A program made the translations under genes and the position numbers. From contig CACKAJ010000004.1 in the NCBI GenBank assembly GCA_902598125.1, positions 95,697 to 159,696 of the forward strand: 64,000 nucleotides of DNA, read 5' to 3'. Shown one piece after another: positions 9,555 to 18,806 of the stretch. The first letter of the stretch is position 1; each line of letters starts with the position of its first letter. Origin of the DNA: an uncultured Pelagibacteraceae bacterium (GTDB lineage Bacteria; Pseudomonadota; Alphaproteobacteria; Pelagibacterales; Pelagibacteraceae). The notes beneath the pieces were generated by a model. That model saw nothing but the letters and a program-made list of their open reading frames with translations. It was not told the origin of the DNA and ran no database searches.

Positions 9555-10559
9555 ATGAGCAATAAAAAATTAGTTTTTTCAGGAGTTCAGCCTACGGGTA
9601 ATCTTCATTTAGGAAATTATTTAGGAGCACTAAAAAACTTTGTTTCATTACAAAAAGAGATGGAATGTATTTATTGTGTTGTTGACTTGCATGCTATCAC
9701 TGTCTTTCAAGATCCAAAGCATTTACATGATAATGTTTTAGAAACCACAGCGAGTTTTCTTGCTACTGGTTTAGACCCTAATAAAAGTATAATATTTAAT
9801 CAATCTTCAGTCTCTGGTCATGCTGAGCTTGCATGGATTCTAAACTGTGTTTCAAGAATTGGTTGGTTAAATAGAATGACACAATTTAAAGATAAAGCTG
9901 GATCAGATAAAGAAAAGGCTAGTGTTGGACTTTATATTTATCCTAATCTTATGGCTGCAGATATTTTACTTTATAAAGCTACGCATGTTCCAGTTGGAGC
10001 TGATCAAAAACAACATTTAGAATTATCTCGTGATATAGCTCAGAAATTTAATAAGGATTTTAGTTGCAAAGACTTTTTTCCTTTACCGGAGCCTTTAATA
10101 CCTAAAAATATTTCTAGAGTCATGAGTTTGAGAGATGGAAAAAATAAAATGAGTAAATCTGAAGAGTCTGATTATTCAAGAATAAATTTAAGAGATAATG
10201 CTGATGAAATAAATAAAAAAATTAAAAAAGCAAAGTCAGATTCTGACTCAATACCGGGAGAGATCAAGTCTCTCGAAAAAAAACCGGAGTCTTTAAATCT
10301 TATTACTATTTACTCTGAACTAACAAAAAGTAGTCTAGAAAAAACAATCTCAGAAATGGCAGGAAAAGAGTATTCATATTTAAAAAAAAAATTAGCTGAA
10401 GTTTTAATTAACGAAATAACTCCTGTCGGAAAAGAAATTCAAAAATTACTTGAAGATAAGTCGCACTTAAAAAATATTTTAAAAAAAGGCACTGAAAAAG
10501 CTAGCAAAATTGCTGAGGAAAACCTTAAGAATATACGTGAAAAAGTGGGCTTGATATAA
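9555..10559 (+). CDS. trpS: Tryptophanyl-tRNA synthetase
   Basis: Class I aminoacyl-tRNA synthetase that charges tRNA-Trp. The 334-residue length is normal. The HIGH-equivalent is HLGN at 18-21 within FSGVQPTGNLHLGNYLGA, and KMSKS is at 198-202. The ATP/Trp pocket segment DLHAITV is also present. The ATG directly follows the murJ stop with no spacer. murJ-trpS-nfu is a familiar alphaproteobacterial order. Confidence 0.97.
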   Translation: MSNKKLVFSGVQPTGNLHLGNYLGALKNFVSLQKEMECIYCVVDLHAITVFQDPKHLHDNVLETTASFLATGLDPNKSIIFNQSSVSGHAELAWILNCVSRIGWLNRMTQFKDKAGSDKEKASVGLYIYPNLMAADILLYKATHVPVGADQKQHLELSRDIAQKFNKDFSCKDFFPLPEPLIPKNISRVMSLRDGKNKMSKSEESDYSRINLRDNADEINKKIKKAKSDSDSIPGEIKSLEKKPESLNLITIYSELTKSSLEKTISEMAGKEYSYLKKKLAEVLINEITPVGKEIQKLLEDKSHLKNILKKGTEKASKIAEENLKNIREKVGLI

Positions 10560-10573
10560 TATAAAAAGCTTTA

Positions 10574-11125
10574 ATGATACAAACAGAAACAACACCAAAT
10601 CCAGACTCTTTAAAATTTTTGTCAGATAAAACGATATCTGCTATTGGAACAGAGGAATTTATAAAAGACAGAGATAAAGAGATAGGTATTCCTTTTGTTG
10701 AAGAATTATTGAACTTCAATGGGGTAGAATTAATTTTGTTATCAGAAAAATTTCTCTCAGTAAAAAAAACTAAAGAAGTCTCATGGAATGAGCTAAAACC
10801 CATGGTGATCTCCCATTTGAATGACTATTTTGAAAAAAATGAAGGCCCAATACTAAGAAAAAGCGAAAAAATTGGGGATAATGGTAATACAGATAATGAA
10901 ACTGTGAATAAAATTATTGAAGTTTTAGATACAAAAATACGTCCAGCTGTGGCAAGAGATGGTGGGGATATAAAATTTAAATCTTTTGAAAACGGAGTTG
11001 TTAAAGTTCAATTACAAGGAAGTTGTTCAGGATGTCCAAGTTCGTTAATGACTTTAAAACAAGGGGTTCAAAATCTTTTAAAACATTACGTAAAAGAAGT
11101 TAACTCAGTTGAGGCTATAAAATGA
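10574..11125 (+). CDS. Nfu-type Fe-S cluster scaffold/carrier
   Basis: Carries and delivers assembled Fe-S clusters to target enzymes. The 183-residue protein has the N-terminal Nfu domain (MIQTETTPNPDSLKFL, about 1-90). The C-terminal NifU-like domain (about 108-183) holds the cluster-binding CSGC at 151-154 in GSCSGCPSSLMTLKQGV. This architecture is that of mitochondrial/alphaproteobacterial Nfu1, not E. coli NfuA. It lies 14 bp after trpS and its last four bases (ATGA) overlap the next gene. Confidence 0.93.
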   Translation: MIQTETTPNPDSLKFLSDKTISAIGTEEFIKDRDKEIGIPFVEELLNFNGVELILLSEKFLSVKKTKEVSWNELKPMVISHLNDYFEKNEGPILRKSEKIGDNGNTDNETVNKIIEVLDTKIRPAVARDGGDIKFKSFENGVVKVQLQGSCSGCPSSLMTLKQGVQNLLKHYVKEVNSVEAIK

Positions 11126-12621
11126 AAAAAAAGTTAAGTTATAGAGATAAACTTGTTGAGCTTGCTTATATTTATGATGTTAAGGAAATCAAAGATTATG
11201 AAAAAAGTAGAAAAAACTTAACATCAGGTCAATTAGAGCTTATTTTAAAAAAGAATAAGATAGTAATACCAAAAGATTTCAAATCAAATTTTTTAAGAGA
11301 TAATTTCATCAAACCTGTTGGAAGAATAAAAACCAACCTTATTGAATATAAAGAAAATAAAATTAAAGATAAAAATAGAGCAATAAGAAAATTAGAAAAC
11401 TTTAAACTTGATAGCAGCAGAAAAATCGGAAGAACATTTAAAGATATTTGGAAACAACTAGGTCAAATTGGATTAAACTTTTTAAATATAATTCCAAAAT
11501 TAGGTCAAGTTATTTACGAATTCTTTGGGAAATTATTTACAGATTTGTTTCATGGAATTTACGCCCAGCAAATAGAGCCACAAAAAGCTAAGCGAGTAAT
11601 TATAGCTATTGTATCAGTCGCTGTAATTGCAACTGTAGCATATAGCGGTATAAATTACATTTCTGATAATGAATTAGCAAAAAAACCTGAGGTTAAAAAA
11701 GAGGTAAAAAGACCTGAAATAAAAAAAGAAGTAAAAAAACCTGAAATTAAAAAAAAGGAAAAAAAACTTGAAGTTAAAAAAGAGGTAAAAAAACCAAAAC
11801 TTGAGGTTAAAAGAAAAAGTGTTGATGAAGTAATTTTACCAAACTTAAATCTTAAAACAGAGACAGTTTTAAATCTCTTCAAGGATGTAGAGTATGATCT
11901 TGGAAAAGTTCGTACGCAAAAATTAGTAAAGCCAATTTATTTTACTCAATTTCCAAGAGACTTAGATGCCTTACAAAGTACAAAATTAAAAAAAGAAACA
12001 TTTATCAAAATAGTACTACCACTGATTGTTGCTGAAAATGAGAGAATTAAAGAAGATAGGGAGAAATTATTACTAGTGTCAAAAAAAAAATATACAACTG
12101 ACTTAGAAAAACAATGGATTAGACAGAAACTTTTAGAATATAAAGTAAAAAAAGGAGATATGAAGCAGCTATTAATTCGAATGGATATCATACCAACATC
12201 TATAGCACTTGCTCAAGCTGCAAAAGAAAGTGGATGGGGAACGTCTAGATTTGCTTTAGAAGGAAATGCCATTTTTGGTCAATGGACTTGGAGTGGCCAA
12301 GGAATTGCTCCACTAGATCGAGAAAGCAATAAAAATCACAAAATTTTAAAATTTCCAATTTTGAGAGCTTCAGTTAAAGCTTATCAAAATAATCTAAACA
12401 CACATAAAAGTTATACAAAGTTTAGAGAAAAAAGATCAAGTTTGAGAGAAAAAAATAAAAAAATAGCAGGTTTGGAATTGACGGATACACTAAATAATTA
12501 TGCACAAACTGGCACTGAATACACAAAAATTCTTAATCAAATTATCAAACAAAATAGACTTACTGATTTTGAACCAGTTAGGTTAGTCAATTCTGTAAAA
12601 AAAATAGAATTAACTTCATAA
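11122..12621 (+). CDS. Membrane-anchored Bax-type glucosaminidase with cytosolic N-terminus and Lys/Glu/Pro linker
   Basis: A 499-residue protein in three parts. Residues 1-155 are basic and helical, with an amphipathic stretch (about 105-145) and no recognised domain. A single transmembrane helix follows at about 159-176, then a low-complexity linker (187-232) of repeated K-K-P-E-V/I units. The C-terminal part matches the FlgJ-related Bax family of glucosaminidases: IALAQAAKESGWGTSRFALEG, with the likely catalytic Glu369, then NAIFGQWTW. It probably cuts glycan strands in the periplasm, with the linker spanning toward peptidoglycan. It overlaps nfu by 4 bp. It ends 5 bp from the convergent deacetylase gene, another cell-wall or polysaccharide enzyme. 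Confidence 0.75.
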   Translation: MKKKLSYRDKLVELAYIYDVKEIKDYEKSRKNLTSGQLELILKKNKIVIPKDFKSNFLRDNFIKPVGRIKTNLIEYKENKIKDKNRAIRKLENFKLDSSRKIGRTFKDIWKQLGQIGLNFLNIIPKLGQVIYEFFGKLFTDLFHGIYAQQIEPQKAKRVIIAIVSVAVIATVAYSGINYISDNELAKKPEVKKEVKRPEIKKEVKKPEIKKKEKKLEVKKEVKKPKLEVKRKSVDEVILPNLNLKTETVLNLFKDVEYDLGKVRTQKLVKPIYFTQFPRDLDALQSTKLKKETFIKIVLPLIVAENERIKEDREKLLLVSKKKYTTDLEKQWIRQKLLEYKVKKGDMKQLLIRMDIIPTSIALAQAAKESGWGTSRFALEGNAIFGQWTWSGQGIAPLDRESNKNHKILKFPILRASVKAYQNNLNTHKSYTKFREKRSSLREKNKKIAGLELTDTLNNYAQTGTEYTKILNQIIKQNRLTDFEPVRLVNSVKKIELTS

Positions 12622-12626
12622 AAATC

Positions 12627-13682
12627 TTACCTATCACTTACCACATATTGTAAACCTAACCATCTCCAAAAACCACTTGCATCTCTAAGAGAACAATTGA
12701 TTCTTCCTCGTTCTCCAACAAACTTTTCTTCTATATTAATTAACAAAACATTTGAGCTTTCAAATTCAAGGTCTGATTGTCTCCATCTATTTCCTTCATT
12801 TGAATAACAACTCAATGATTTTAAATTATCAATGTTTTCATAAAATATAATTTTTACTTTTGGAGGATTATTTTTTTGCAAAAGATATTTTTCACGAGGA
12901 AACGTTTCTTTATATTTAAAAGGCAGTGTTTCAGTTAAAGATTTAAATCTTTTTAATTCACCATATTTTTCATTGATTGGAAATCTTGGTAATTCATAAA
13001 AATCTTTAGTTTCATCCATAACACCAGAGTGTTGGCCAAAAGCATATTTAAAACCAAGTGTTTTAATTAAATTTTTAAATTCAATACTATATTCTCCAAA
13101 AGGATATGAAAAAAAATCAGAATTTTTACCTAATTCTTTTTTAAAAATTGCAATAGATTTTTCTATATCCTGTTTTATGAATTCATTACTCTCATCAACT
13201 AAATATTCGTGAGTATGACTATGATTGCCTATTTCAACAAATTCCTCCTTATTAATTTCTCTAATTTGATCCCATGTCATATAATTAAACGAGCCAACTT
13301 CTCTTGTGCTTACAAAAAGAATGAAAGGTATTTTCTTTTTTTTCAATATAGGCCAAGCATTATTATAAAAAGATGAAAAACCATCATCTATTGTTAATAG
13401 AATTTTCCTTTCCTTTTTTTTGTTTTTTAAATCATTTTCAAAATTTTTTGGGTTGACAAATTCTATATCGCTTTTCTCAATAATTTTTAAATGTTCCACA
13501 AAATCATTCATCTTTATATTAGTTGATGGATATTTATTTTCTTCAAACCTATGATACATTATCGAAATAATTCCAAAATCATCGATTTTCTCTGTTTCTA
13601 AACTTGAATACAAATTGTTTTGAAAAGTTAAAAAAGTTATAAATAAATAAATGATAAAAGACTTTTTGATTTTGAATTGCAT
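12627..13682 (-). CDS. Secreted polysaccharide deacetylase (NodB/CE4 family)
   Basis: A 351-residue exported protein. Its signal peptide begins MQFKIKKSFIIYLFITFLTF at the ATG at 13682; a TTG two codons earlier is less likely. The NodB domain shows the catalytic Asp pair in LLTIDDGF and the metal-binding GNHSHTH. It therefore probably removes acetyl groups from an N-acetylated glycan by metal-dependent hydrolysis. The last 100 or so residues have no domain I recognise. They contain several Trp and Cys residues and could bind carbohydrate. Its 5' end overlaps the start of divergent tsaB by 32 bp. The substrate cannot be deduced. Confidence 0.8.
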   Translation of the reverse strand: MQFKIKKSFIIYLFITFLTFQNNLYSSLETEKIDDFGIISIMYHRFEENKYPSTNIKMNDFVEHLKIIEKSDIEFVNPKNFENDLKNKKKERKILLTIDDGFSSFYNNAWPILKKKKIPFILFVSTREVGSFNYMTWDQIREINKEEFVEIGNHSHTHEYLVDESNEFIKQDIEKSIAIFKKELGKNSDFFSYPFGEYSIEFKNLIKTLGFKYAFGQHSGVMDETKDFYELPRFPINEKYGELKRFKSLTETLPFKYKETFPREKYLLQKNNPPKVKIIFYENIDNLKSLSCYSNEGNRWRQSDLEFESSNVLLINIEEKFVGERGRINCSLRDASGFWRWLGLQYVVSDR

Positions 13683-14034
13683 AGGCAAAAACGATAAAAT
13701 TGGTTTAAAAATTGATAATAAATTTTATATTCATGATTTGAAACAAAAAAAAAATAAAAACGATGAATTAGCTTCAATCATATTAAATCTTCTCAAAAAA
13801 TACAAAGTAAAAATTGATAAAAATTTTTCTATTTTGGTTAATAGTGGGCCGGGAAGTTTTTCATCTATACGAATTTCCCTGGCTGTGGCAAAAGGAATAA
13901 AAATATCAAAAAAAATAAATTTATTTGGATTTAAGAACTCTGATCTTGGTCAATTTAACCTTAATAACATTGAACTTTTAATAAAAAAAAAATTGGTACA
14001 AAAAAATTTGATTAAACCCTTATATATAAGTTAG
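13651..14034 (+). CDS. tsaB: Miniature TsaB (t6A37 tRNA modification partner)
   Basis: Only 127 residues, against roughly 190-230 for usual TsaB. The N-terminal ASKHA-type half is recognisable, with the diagnostic NSGPGSFSSIRISLAVAKGI at 64-83. After about residue 100 the sequence jumps to a C-terminal NLIKPLYIS, which resembles the normal PLY end of TsaB. The loss thus looks like an internal deletion of the second half, not a frameshift. TsaB has no catalytic role of its own but dimerises with TsaD to build threonylcarbamoyl-adenosine. fur starts 9 bp downstream. The start lies inside the divergent deacetylase gene. A decayed copy is possible, but the frame is clean. Confidence 0.72.
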   Translation: MIKDFLILNCIGKNDKIGLKIDNKFYIHDLKQKKNKNDELASIILNLLKKYKVKIDKNFSILVNSGPGSFSSIRISLAVAKGIKISKKINLFGFKNSDLGQFNLNNIELLIKKKLVQKNLIKPLYIS

Positions 14035-14043
14035 ATTGATAAA

Positions 14044-14451
14044 ATGAATTCTATTGAAGATAAATGTAAAAAAAAAGGTGTTCGGCTTACAGATCAAAGA
14101 AAGATTATAGCTGAGGTAATGTCAGAGTCAAAAGATCACCCAGATGTAGATGAACTTCACAAAAGAGTAAGTGAAGTAGATAAAAAAATTAGTATTGCCA
14201 CAGTCTATCGAACTGTAAAACTTTTTGAAGAAGCAGGTATTTTAGAAAAACACGAATTTAAAGGTGGTAAGGCAAGATACGAACAGTCTCCAGACGAACA
14301 TCATGATCACTTAATTGATATAAATAGTGGTGAGATAATAGAATTTGTTGATAAAGATATTGAAAAACTGCAAAATGAAGTAGCAAAAAAATTAGGTTAT
14401 AAACTTGTTGATCATAAGTTAGAACTTTATGGATCCAAAATAAAAAAATAG
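14044..14451 (+). CDS. fur: Fur-family metal-responsive repressor (Fur/Mur)
   Basis: A 135-residue Fur-family regulator with a winged-helix N-terminus (recognition segment ATVYRTVKLFEEAGI at 52-66). The metal-binding HHDH (86-89) and the segment DHLIDINSGEIIEF that follow are the typical alphaproteobacterial Fur/Mur form. The two CxxC zinc motifs of enterobacterial Fur are missing. In alphaproteobacteria such proteins respond to Fe2+ or Mn2+, and which applies here cannot be read from the sequence. It sits between tsaB and miaB with gaps of 9 and 2 bp, so it is probably expressed with tRNA-modification genes. A second family member, Irr, is at 29078. Confidence 0.88.
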   Translation: MNSIEDKCKKKGVRLTDQRKIIAEVMSESKDHPDVDELHKRVSEVDKKISIATVYRTVKLFEEAGILEKHEFKGGKARYEQSPDEHHDHLIDINSGEIIEFVDKDIEKLQNEVAKKLGYKLVDHKLELYGSKIKK

Positions 14452-14453
14452 CT

Positions 14454-15788
14454 TTGCAAAAAAAAATTTTTATTAGAACTCTTGGGTGTCAAATGAATGA
14501 ATACGATAGCAATCGTATTTTAGATTTAACGAAAAAAATAAATTATATTTCGACTAAAAAAATTGAAGAAGCAAATTGTTATATTTTAAACACTTGCCAC
14601 ATTAGAGAAAAAGCCACTGATAAAGTTTATCATGATATTGGTAGGTTAAAGAAAGAATTTAGAAACAAAACTAAACCAATAGTATTAGTTGCTGGCTGTG
14701 TCGCTCAAGCTGAAGGAGAGGTAATTTTAAAAAAAGAAAAGTATATTGACGCTGTGATTGGACCACAATCTTATCATCAAATTAATCAAACGATCCGAAA
14801 GTTAGAGAGAAGGGAAAAATTTATTAATCTAACAAATTTTGATGTAATAGAAAAATTTGATAGTTTAAATAGTATTAAAAATACTGACAATAAAATTTCT
14901 GCATTTCTCACAATACAAGAAGGTTGTGATAAATTCTGCAAGTTTTGTGTTGTGCCTTACACTCGTGGTGCAGAATACTCCAGATCTTTAAAAGAAATAG
15001 TAGTAGAGGCAAAGCAACTAGTTGATAATGGTGCTAAAGAAATTACTTTGCTGGGGCAAAATGTAAACGCATTTAATCATGATAAGAAAAAACTTTCAGA
15101 TTTGATCAATGAAATATCTGAAATAAACAATTTGGAGAGAATTAGGTACTCGACTTCTCATCCATTAGATTTTTCCAAAGATCTTGTAAAGGTTCACAAA
15201 AGTAATAAAAAATTAATGCCATTAATTCATTTACCGGTTCAAAGTGGTTCCAATCAAGTACTTAAGGCAATGAATCGTAATCATACTATTGAAAAATATT
15301 TGGATATTGTAAGAGAACTAAAAGAGGCAAGGTCTGATTTAAAATTTTCAAGTGATTTTATAATTGGGTATCCAGGTGAAACAGATGATGATTTTCAAAA
15401 AACTATATCTATTATGAATGAAATAAAGTTTATAAACTCATTTTCATTTTTATTTAGTGCGAGACCTGGAACACCAGCCTTTAATTTAAAAAAAACAAAT
15501 CAAAAAATAGCTAAAGAAAGATTAATTATTTTTCAAAAAATTGCAGAAAAAATTAAAATAGATTATAGAAAATCCTTAATAAATAAAAATTCAAAAGTTT
15601 TATTTGAAAATAAAATGAAAATTAATAATAGATATTTTGGGAGAGATGAATTTTTCAATTCAGTGATTGTTGAAAGTGATGAAAATTTACAGGGTAAAAT
15701 AAAAAGTGTGGAAATTTTAAATGTAAACCAAAATACCTTATTTGGGAAATTAATATCAAATCAAAATCATGAAAATTATGCTGCTTAA
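14454..15788 (+). CDS. miaB: tRNA-2-methylthio-N6-dimethylallyladenosine synthase MiaB
   Basis: Radical-SAM methylthiotransferase that adds a methylthio group to i6A37 of tRNAs. The 444-residue protein has the N-terminal UPF0004 domain with three Cys ligands (RTLGCQMNEYDS, CHIREKA, AGCVAQAEG). The radical-SAM motif GCDKFCKFCVVPYTRG (CxxxCxxC) follows, and the C-terminus is a TRAM domain. The start is a TTG at 14454, two bases after the fur stop. The conserved RTLGCQMNEY segment begins only eight codons in, so no later start fits. phoH follows after 7 bp. Confidence 0.95.
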   Translation: MQKKIFIRTLGCQMNEYDSNRILDLTKKINYISTKKIEEANCYILNTCHIREKATDKVYHDIGRLKKEFRNKTKPIVLVAGCVAQAEGEVILKKEKYIDAVIGPQSYHQINQTIRKLERREKFINLTNFDVIEKFDSLNSIKNTDNKISAFLTIQEGCDKFCKFCVVPYTRGAEYSRSLKEIVVEAKQLVDNGAKEITLLGQNVNAFNHDKKKLSDLINEISEINNLERIRYSTSHPLDFSKDLVKVHKSNKKLMPLIHLPVQSGSNQVLKAMNRNHTIEKYLDIVRELKEARSDLKFSSDFIIGYPGETDDDFQKTISIMNEIKFINSFSFLFSARPGTPAFNLKKTNQKIAKERLIIFQKIAEKIKIDYRKSLINKNSKVLFENKMKINNRYFGRDEFFNSVIVESDENLQGKIKSVEILNVNQNTLFGKLISNQNHENYAA

Positions 15789-15795
15789 ATAATAA

Positions 15796-16800
15796 ATGTC
15801 TGAAATAAGTAAATTAGAACAAAATTTTGTAATAAAAAAAATAGATCAAGAAACTACCAACATATCCATTAATGATAATGAAATGTTAATGGCCATAGTT
15901 GGTCAATTCGATCAAAATTTAAAAGATTTATCTAAGTTTACTAAAACAGATGTTTATTTTAGAGGTAATTCAATTACCTGCAAAGGAGATCAAGATAAAT
16001 TAATAGTATTTTGTGAAGCAATAAAATTTCTAGTTAATAAATACTTTTTAACCAATATTATTGAAAAAGAGGATATACTTCTTTCAGTGAAAAAAAATTT
16101 AAAAACTGAAGACACAAATATTAAAAATATTAATCAACTTATAAAGACTCCAAAAAAATCGGTTATAGCGAGATCTGCAAAACAATCAGAATATATAAAA
16201 GCTTTAAAAGAGAATGATATAGTAATGTCTCTCGGGCCAGCTGGAACTGGTAAAAGTTTTTTAGCTGTCTCTGTAGCAATAACATTATTGATGGAAAAGA
16301 AAATTGATAGAGTAATATTGTCCAGACCAGCAGTTGAAGCAGGTGAAAAATTAGGTTTTCTGCCGGGTGACATGAAAGAGAAAGTTGATCCTTATCTTAG
16401 GCCTTTATATGATGCATTATACGAACTTTTTGGAGCTGATAAAATTGAAAAAAAGATTGAAAGTGGTGAAATCGAGATTGCACCATTAGCATTTATGAGA
16501 GGGAGAACATTAAAAAATTGTTTTGCAATTTTAGATGAAGCACAAAATGCAACAGAAACACAGATTAAAATGTTTTTAACTAGGATTGGTGAAAACTCAA
16601 AATTAGTTGTTAATGGAGATCCTAGCCAAGTAGATTTAATTAATAAAACACATTCAGGATTAATTAAATCAAAGAATATTCTTAAAAATTTAAAAGAAAT
16701 TAAAATAATTGAATTTGATCATAATGATGTAGTTAGACATCCACTTGTTTCAAAAATCATTAGAGCTTATCAAAGTAAAAGCACTGATGATAAAAATTAA
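15796..16800 (+). CDS. PhoH-like ATPase (YbeZ)
   Basis: A 334-residue cytosolic P-loop protein of the PhoH family. It has the Walker A motif in SLGPAGTGKSFLA and Walker B in CFAILDEAQNA, preceded by an N-terminal KH-like region. The family member YbeZ is linked to the RNase YbeY and ribosome/RNA maintenance. Here ybeY overlaps its 3' end by 14 bp, a coupling that supports a joint role. The exact reaction is not established; RNA-helicase-like activity is the usual suggestion. Confidence 0.92.
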   Translation: MSEISKLEQNFVIKKIDQETTNISINDNEMLMAIVGQFDQNLKDLSKFTKTDVYFRGNSITCKGDQDKLIVFCEAIKFLVNKYFLTNIIEKEDILLSVKKNLKTEDTNIKNINQLIKTPKKSVIARSAKQSEYIKALKENDIVMSLGPAGTGKSFLAVSVAITLLMEKKIDRVILSRPAVEAGEKLGFLPGDMKEKVDPYLRPLYDALYELFGADKIEKKIESGEIEIAPLAFMRGRTLKNCFAILDEAQNATETQIKMFLTRIGENSKLVVNGDPSQVDLINKTHSGLIKSKNILKNLKEIKIIEFDHNDVVRHPLVSKIIRAYQSKSTDDKN

Positions 16801-17254
16801 TGTAGTTACAAACAATATAAATTGGTTTGATCATATTAAAAATCCTAATAATTATTTTGATCGAAAAACAAAAAAATTTAATTCCAAATATAAAAAAAAC
16901 GCGAAAAATGTATTTTTCTGCACTATATTGCTTTCGAACAATCTTGAAATTAAAAAGTTAAACAAAAAATTTAGGAATAAAAATAAATCAACGGACATAC
17001 TATCATTTCCATTTCAAACTAAATTGGAGTTAAAAAAAAAATTAAAAAAGGAAAAAGAAATTTATCTTGGCGATATAATAATAAGCTTAGATAAAGTTAA
17101 AGATAAAAAAATAATTAGAAATTTTCAAACTGAATTTGATAAATTATGGATTCATGGGTTGGTTCATCTCTTTGGTTATGATCACAAGAGAAATAAAGAT
17201 TTTATCAAAATGAGAAGGATTGAAAAAAAATATTTTAATTTTATTAATGCTTGA
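16787..17254 (+). CDS. ybeY: Endoribonuclease / rRNA maturation factor YbeY
   Basis: Zinc-dependent endoribonuclease needed for 16S rRNA 3'-end maturation and ribosome quality control. The 155-residue protein carries the full metal motif HGLVHLFGYDH (H-x3-H-x5-H) near its C-terminus. I chose the ATG at 16787 (MIKINVVTNNINW), where the family normally begins; an upstream in-frame start at 16745 would only extend it inside phoH. It overlaps phoH by 14 bp and lnt by 8 bp. corC, which usually follows ybeY, is not present. Confidence 0.93.
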   Translation: MIKINVVTNNINWFDHIKNPNNYFDRKTKKFNSKYKKNAKNVFFCTILLSNNLEIKKLNKKFRNKNKSTDILSFPFQTKLELKKKLKKEKEIYLGDIIISLDKVKDKKIIRNFQTEFDKLWIHGLVHLFGYDHKRNKDFIKMRRIEKKYFNFINA

Positions 17255-18806
17255 AAGATCCTTAAATAATCGTTTTTTGACATTATACATGATCCCCTTT
17301 GTAATGGGATCATTAACAACATTATCCTTTCAACCATTTAATTTTACAATAATTAATTTTTTTATCTTCCCAATATTCTTTTATCTGATTAATTATATTA
17401 ACAAAAAATCAAAAAATGTTTATAGAAGCAAACCATACAAAAAAAATCTTTTTCAATTTGGATTATTATTTGGTTTTGGTTTTTATTTGAGTGGTATTTC
17501 ATGGATTACTAATTCTTTAACTTTTGATGAAAATTTTAAAATTTTAATTCCATTTGCTTTAATATTAATACCTTTATTTTTGAGTTTATTTATGGCTTTA
17601 ACTATTTTATTCGTTGGACCATTTCTAAAACTCAATTTCTCCTCATTGATTCTTTTTACAGCAAGTGTAGCATTTTCAGATTACTTAAGAGCAAAATTAT
17701 TAACAGGTTTTCCTTGGAACTTATGGGCTTATAGCATGAGTTGGGCAAATGAAATGTTGCAGATTGTAAATGTAATTGGCCTATATTCTTATAATTTATT
17801 TTTAATAACACTTTTTACTTCGCCAATAATTTTTTTTTTTAGATTTAAAGCTACAAATAAATTTTTAAGTGGCTTACTATTTGTATTAATATTCTTAACT
17901 TTATATATCTATGGGAGCTATGAAATTAATAAAAATGATAAACTCTTAGATAAAGTTGAAGATAAAATAAATGTCAAAATCGTTTCACCTAATTTTGATC
18001 TGAAGTATGGCCTCGGTCAAGAAGAGATCAAAGAAAGATTGAAAAAATTAATAAGATATAGCGATCCTAATAAAAAAATTAAAACACTATTTGTGTGGCC
18101 TGAAGGAGTTTTTAGCGGTTATAGTTTTAAGGATATTTTAATTTTTAGAGATGAAGTGCTTAATAATTTCTCAAAAAAACACTTGATATTATTTGGAGTG
18201 AATAAATTAGACGAGTCTAAAGAAAAATTTTATAATAGTATGGTTGTCATAAATAATAATTTTGAAATAATACAAAGTTATAATAAACAAAAATTAGTCC
18301 CATTTGGAGAATTCTTACCTTATGAAAGTTTTTTCACTAGTTTAGGTTTAAAAAAAATTACAGAAGGTTACGGATCTTTTTTAAAGGGTGAAAAAAATAA
18401 CAATCTTTTAATAGATAAACTAAATATTATTCCTTTAATTTGCTATGAGGTTATTTTTACTGATTTTATACAAAAGTCTGATCCGAATTCTAATTTAATA
18501 ATAAACATATCAGAGGATGGCTGGTTTGGTCAGTCTATTGGTCCAGATCAACACTTTGCAAAATCAATTTTTAGATCTATAGAAAACAATACTTTTTTTT
18601 TAAGATCGACGAATAAGGGTGTAAGCGCAATTATTGATAATAAAGGCAATATAATAAAACAATTAAAACGAAATGAAGCGGGAAATATAGAATTTGAGGT
18701 GCCATTAATAAAATCAAATAAAATCAAAAATGATTTGATCTTTTTTGCACTTTTAATTACATATCTTTTTATCTTTTTAATTAACAAGAAAAAAAATGCA
18801 AAATAA
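17247..18806 (+). CDS. lnt: Apolipoprotein N-acyltransferase Lnt
   Basis: Adds the third acyl chain to the N-terminal Cys of lipoproteins in the inner membrane. About 519 residues: several N-terminal transmembrane helices, then a periplasmic nitrilase-type domain. The catalytic triad is visible as Glu in WPEGVFSG, Lys in [13 protein letters not shown] and Cys in [10 protein letters not shown] final hydrophobic helix precedes a basic tail. The ATG at 17247 overlaps the ybeY stop (ATGCTTGA). Upstream in-frame starts inside ybeY are possible. metK overlaps its end by 11 bp. Confidence 0.95.
   Translation: MLERSLNNRFLTLYMIPFVMGSLTTLSFQPFNFTIINFFIFPIFFYLINYINKKSKNVYRSKPYKKNLFQFGLLFGFGFYLSGISWITNSLTFDENFKILIPFALILIPLFLSLFMALTILFVGPFLKLNFSSLILFTASVAFSDYLRAKLLTGFPWNLWAYSMSWANEMLQIVNVIGLYSYNLFLITLFTSPIIFFFRFKATNKFLSGLLFVLIFLTLYIYGSYEINKNDKLLDKVEDKINVKIVSPNFDLKYGLGQEEIKERLKKLIRYSDPNKKIKTLFVWPEGVFSGYSFKDILIFRDEVLNNFSKKHLILFGVNKLDESKEKFYNSMVVINNNFEIIQSYNKQKLVPFGEFLPYESFFTSLGLKKITEGYGSFLKGEKNNNLLIDKLNIIPLICYEVIFTDFIQKSDPNSNLIINISEDGWFGQSIGPDQHFAKSIFRSIENNTFFLRSTNKGVSAIIDNKGNIIKQLKRNEAGNIEFEVPLIKSNKIKNDLIFFALLITYLFIFLINKKKNAK

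Noticed and set aside
11655..11882. Possible tandem DNA repeat or antisense gene in the lysine-rich stretch
   Set aside because: The DNA periodicity is fully explained by the repeated K-K-P-E-V linker of the glucosaminidase; the opposite-strand frame is only its low-complexity complement.
13651..14034. tsaB as a frameshifted pseudogene
   Set aside because: No other frame nearby carries the missing part. The frame ends in a family-like C-terminus and fur follows after 9 bp, so a compact functional gene is more likely than a broken one.
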